Below, piece after piece: positions 62,334 to 64,000 of a stretch of DNA of 64,000 bases. Both the position numbers and the translations under genes were made by a program. The notes beneath the pieces were generated by a model. It worked only from the letters and a program-made list of their open reading frames with translations, was not told the DNA's origin and searched no databases. Source of the stretch: Persicaria tinctoria (Eukaryota > Streptophyta > Magnoliopsida > Caryophyllales > Polygonaceae); assembly GCA_037127255.1 (NCBI GenBank), contig JBANSL010000007.1, forward strand, positions 62,047,038 through 62,111,037. The letters are read 5' to 3'. Each line of letters starts with the position of its first letter. The stretch's first letter is position 1.

Positions 62334-63776
62334 TGTAACGGCCCGGGATTATGATTCCCAGGTTACGTTTCGAGGGATGAAACACCTCGTGAAGATCTTG
62401 CGCCCCGAGTACAAGTTGAAGGTTTGAAATTCTACTCTAACGTTTTCAAGAGGGATTTCATACCCAAAATTCGAAGGGGTCGTTGGAATCCCCGGGGAAG
62501 TCCCATGTGCCTGTCATAAGTCTAAGCATGGAAAACCAACAGTCATGCAAATAGCAGAATTAAGGTGTAATACAAGAGGGTGCCACGGCAGAGCCGGGTC
62601 AAAACCAGATCAATAAGCGTTTTATCGACATCTAAGGTTAGACCATTTCTTTCCAATCGCCCAAGAGAGTTCCCACGTTACATAAGCAAAGAACAATCAT
62701 GTTGCAAAACAAACCTAAAAAAAATGTATGCAGGGCGGTGTCAGATCGAAGCCCTACGCAATGTAATCCCAAGCAAGCAGACACATACACACGCTAGTCC
62801 TAATAAAAATGCTTCTAGATGCAAGGCGGAATATTAACACACTAGCATGGTCCTAAGATCAAGTGCATCAATATAATAAGACCTTAGCACTAAATACCAA
62901 GTGGTATATCCCTCTCCTACCTCCACCCCCTTCCGATAGGGTGGAGATTGGCCAGCTCGTGAATGCATTCCATCATAATCGGGCGACACGCATGCCCAAC
63001 CCGCTCCACAATAAAGCCCGCATGCATCTCATAATATAAGGAAGTTCATGACTCGATTGACTCAGGACGGGACCCGATGAGACTAGGTCGTCCTATAACC
63101 CTAGCAATGAGTCTAGTTACTTCACAGATAACGGCCGTTCTTTTTACAAAAGCAATGAGTAAACGAATGCTCAATCAAGAGTGCAATCCTAGTAGGATAC
63201 TACATGGCATGCTTTATTATGAATGCAAGCACCTAGTATGCACATGGCTACAAGCAGGGAGATCTCTTTTCGAATCTGAGTGAGCTCATATAGGAACTCA
63301 CTTGGCTATGCAGAACATCATAATAGAAGATCCGGCATACACCAATCATAATCACAATTTATCACCTAGATACATATCAGAACACATATACAAGTCTACA
63401 TCTAGCCACTCAATCACTCGAACACACGTCATTCAATAAGTATAACCACATCATAATCATCATCTCATCAAGTTCAACCACTCATATATTCGCAATCATA
63501 CTCATATATCTCCACAACTCATCATATTAATCATAGCTCATAAGGCATAAGTCGAACGATACAAAATCTTAACATTTTATCATGCTATTAGTAAACCAAT
63601 CATGCTATTAGTCCACATAATTAATGGTATTAGACAATCATTCACATCAATCATGCTAGTTAGTCATCGATCACATAATTCCCAAGTTAGTTTCGAAAAC
63701 CGTTTCGAAAACTGAGTTAACTAGTTAGAAATTCCGTCTTGGAAAATGTTCGTCAAATCCCTTTTTAAATCCGATA
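62334..63776 (-). repeat. 5' LTR of the LARD-like element, probably truncated
   Basis: Right copy, about 96.3% identical to 45167-46612. Identity stops at CCGATAA; the following sequence is AT-rich and unlike the left copy. Lack of a CA end or of a duplication of the left flank (GTGCAC) argues for truncation or a second event at this edge. Confidence 0.75.
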
Positions 63777-64000
63777 ATACCTTTTTAAAATCTCCAAGTC
63801 TCATAATATTATATCTTAATTCTCAAAATAATATTTTATATATTAAATCTAAGATAATATTATACACTTTTAAATACCATTTATTTAATTTTTTTTTTCT
63901 CTTTTAAATCGAAAATATATGTTAGTCTTATATCACATAATATTCATTTTTTACAATCTCCCCCAAAACAAGCCCAAAACAAAAATAGGCCCAAGGCACT
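63777..64000. other. AT-rich flank, no gene
   Basis: AT-rich sequence with ATAATATTAT-like words. Near the end AAACAAGCCCAAAACAAAAATAGGCCC recalls promoter TGGGCC boxes, read here as CAAGCCCAAAAC. Nothing else to report before the window ends. Confidence 0.4.

Larger units (their letters stand above)
45167..63776 (-). mobile_element. Non-coding LTR retrotransposon (LARD-like) with nested insertions
   Basis: Direct repeats of 1.44 kb at 45167-46612 and 62334-63776, both starting TGTAACGGCCCG, flank about 15.7 kb. Just left of the right repeat the minus strand has TGGTATCAGAGCATAGG, the initiator-Met primer site, so the element reads leftward and the right repeat is its 5' LTR. With the copia (50935-60578) and hAT-like (48006-48972) insertions set aside, about 5 kb of internal sequence remains, with no gag or pol that I can find. 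About 53 differences in 1443 bp (3.7%) separate the LTRs, roughly 1.4 million years at 1.3e-8. The homology ends at CGATAA on both sides without CA or a target duplication, so the right LTR is probably truncated. Confidence 0.8.

Noticed and set aside
63772..63790. Target duplication for the LARD-like element
   Set aside because: Left flank GTGCAC does not match the right flank TACCT; no consistent duplication found.
1..64000. Bacterial-type features (ribosome binding sites, operons, rho-independent terminators)
   Set aside because: Plant nuclear DNA: spliced genes, TATA boxes and plant transposons throughout.

Overview
The window is nuclear DNA from a flowering plant, most likely a eudicot. 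It is AT-rich and has spliced genes with GT-AG introns, Stowaway, hAT and CACTA transposons, and nested LTR retrotransposons of plant lineages. I cannot name the species. The only clearly intact host gene is a cytosolic sulfotransferase at 965-1969 (-). Almost everything else is mobile DNA in several layers, so this is a transposon-dominated intergenic region.

Left part (2.6-24.3 kb): a decayed LINE (about 2650-5100, -) is followed by a degenerate Ulp1/C48-like gene on the + strand (5700-24315). That gene is split by a 14.3-kb Ty3/gypsy element of the Tat (dual RNase H) type at 8032-22307. The element has 727-bp LTRs (TG...CA), a CTCCC target duplication and gag-pol on the - strand. About 7 kb between pol and the 3' LTR holds accessory genes: a spliced antisense gene with the 'putative gypsy type transposon' domain (9280-11880), then four small genes whose products all read as B3 DNA-binding domains (12224-12665 +, 12911-13246 -, 13567-14043 +, 14390-14897 +), then nine 78-bp tandem repeats. 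The whole element is studded with CGCG sites, mostly TCCGCG/CGCGGA, that are almost absent from the flanks. A retrotransposon with its own family of plant-type DNA-binding proteins and a dispersed candidate binding motif is the most striking thing in the window.

Middle part (24.3-45.2 kb): non-coding transposon sequence with TGTGCAAT motifs spaced 20-22 bp, a 0.77-kb insertion, a possible 5' exon of an unrecognised transcript, and a 13.1-kb non-autonomous CACTA element (28420-41519, TGT duplication). The CACTA element carries a broken ACT-domain-repeat (ACR) gene copy, a PPR-like fragment, a tRNA-like sequence, a Stowaway MITE and an 0.8-kb inverted-repeat element. Right of it lie a degenerate GTCATCA repeat field, a W-box palindrome, a second TGTGCAAT array, a small broken coiled-coil gene and a FAR1/MULE transposase tail.

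Right part (45.2-63.8 kb): a non-coding LTR element (1.44-kb LTRs, about 3.7% diverged, iMet-type primer site) containing a 967-bp hAT-like element and a young Ty1/copia element (50935-60578, 1.0-kb LTRs, about 0.6-0.7% diverged, CTATG duplication). The copia element has a broken gag-pol and, downstream, a two-exon sense gene with a 'putative plant transposon protein' domain. Relative LTR divergence orders the insertions: non-coding element oldest, gypsy next, copia youngest. All counts, alignments and family calls were made by eye; no search was run.
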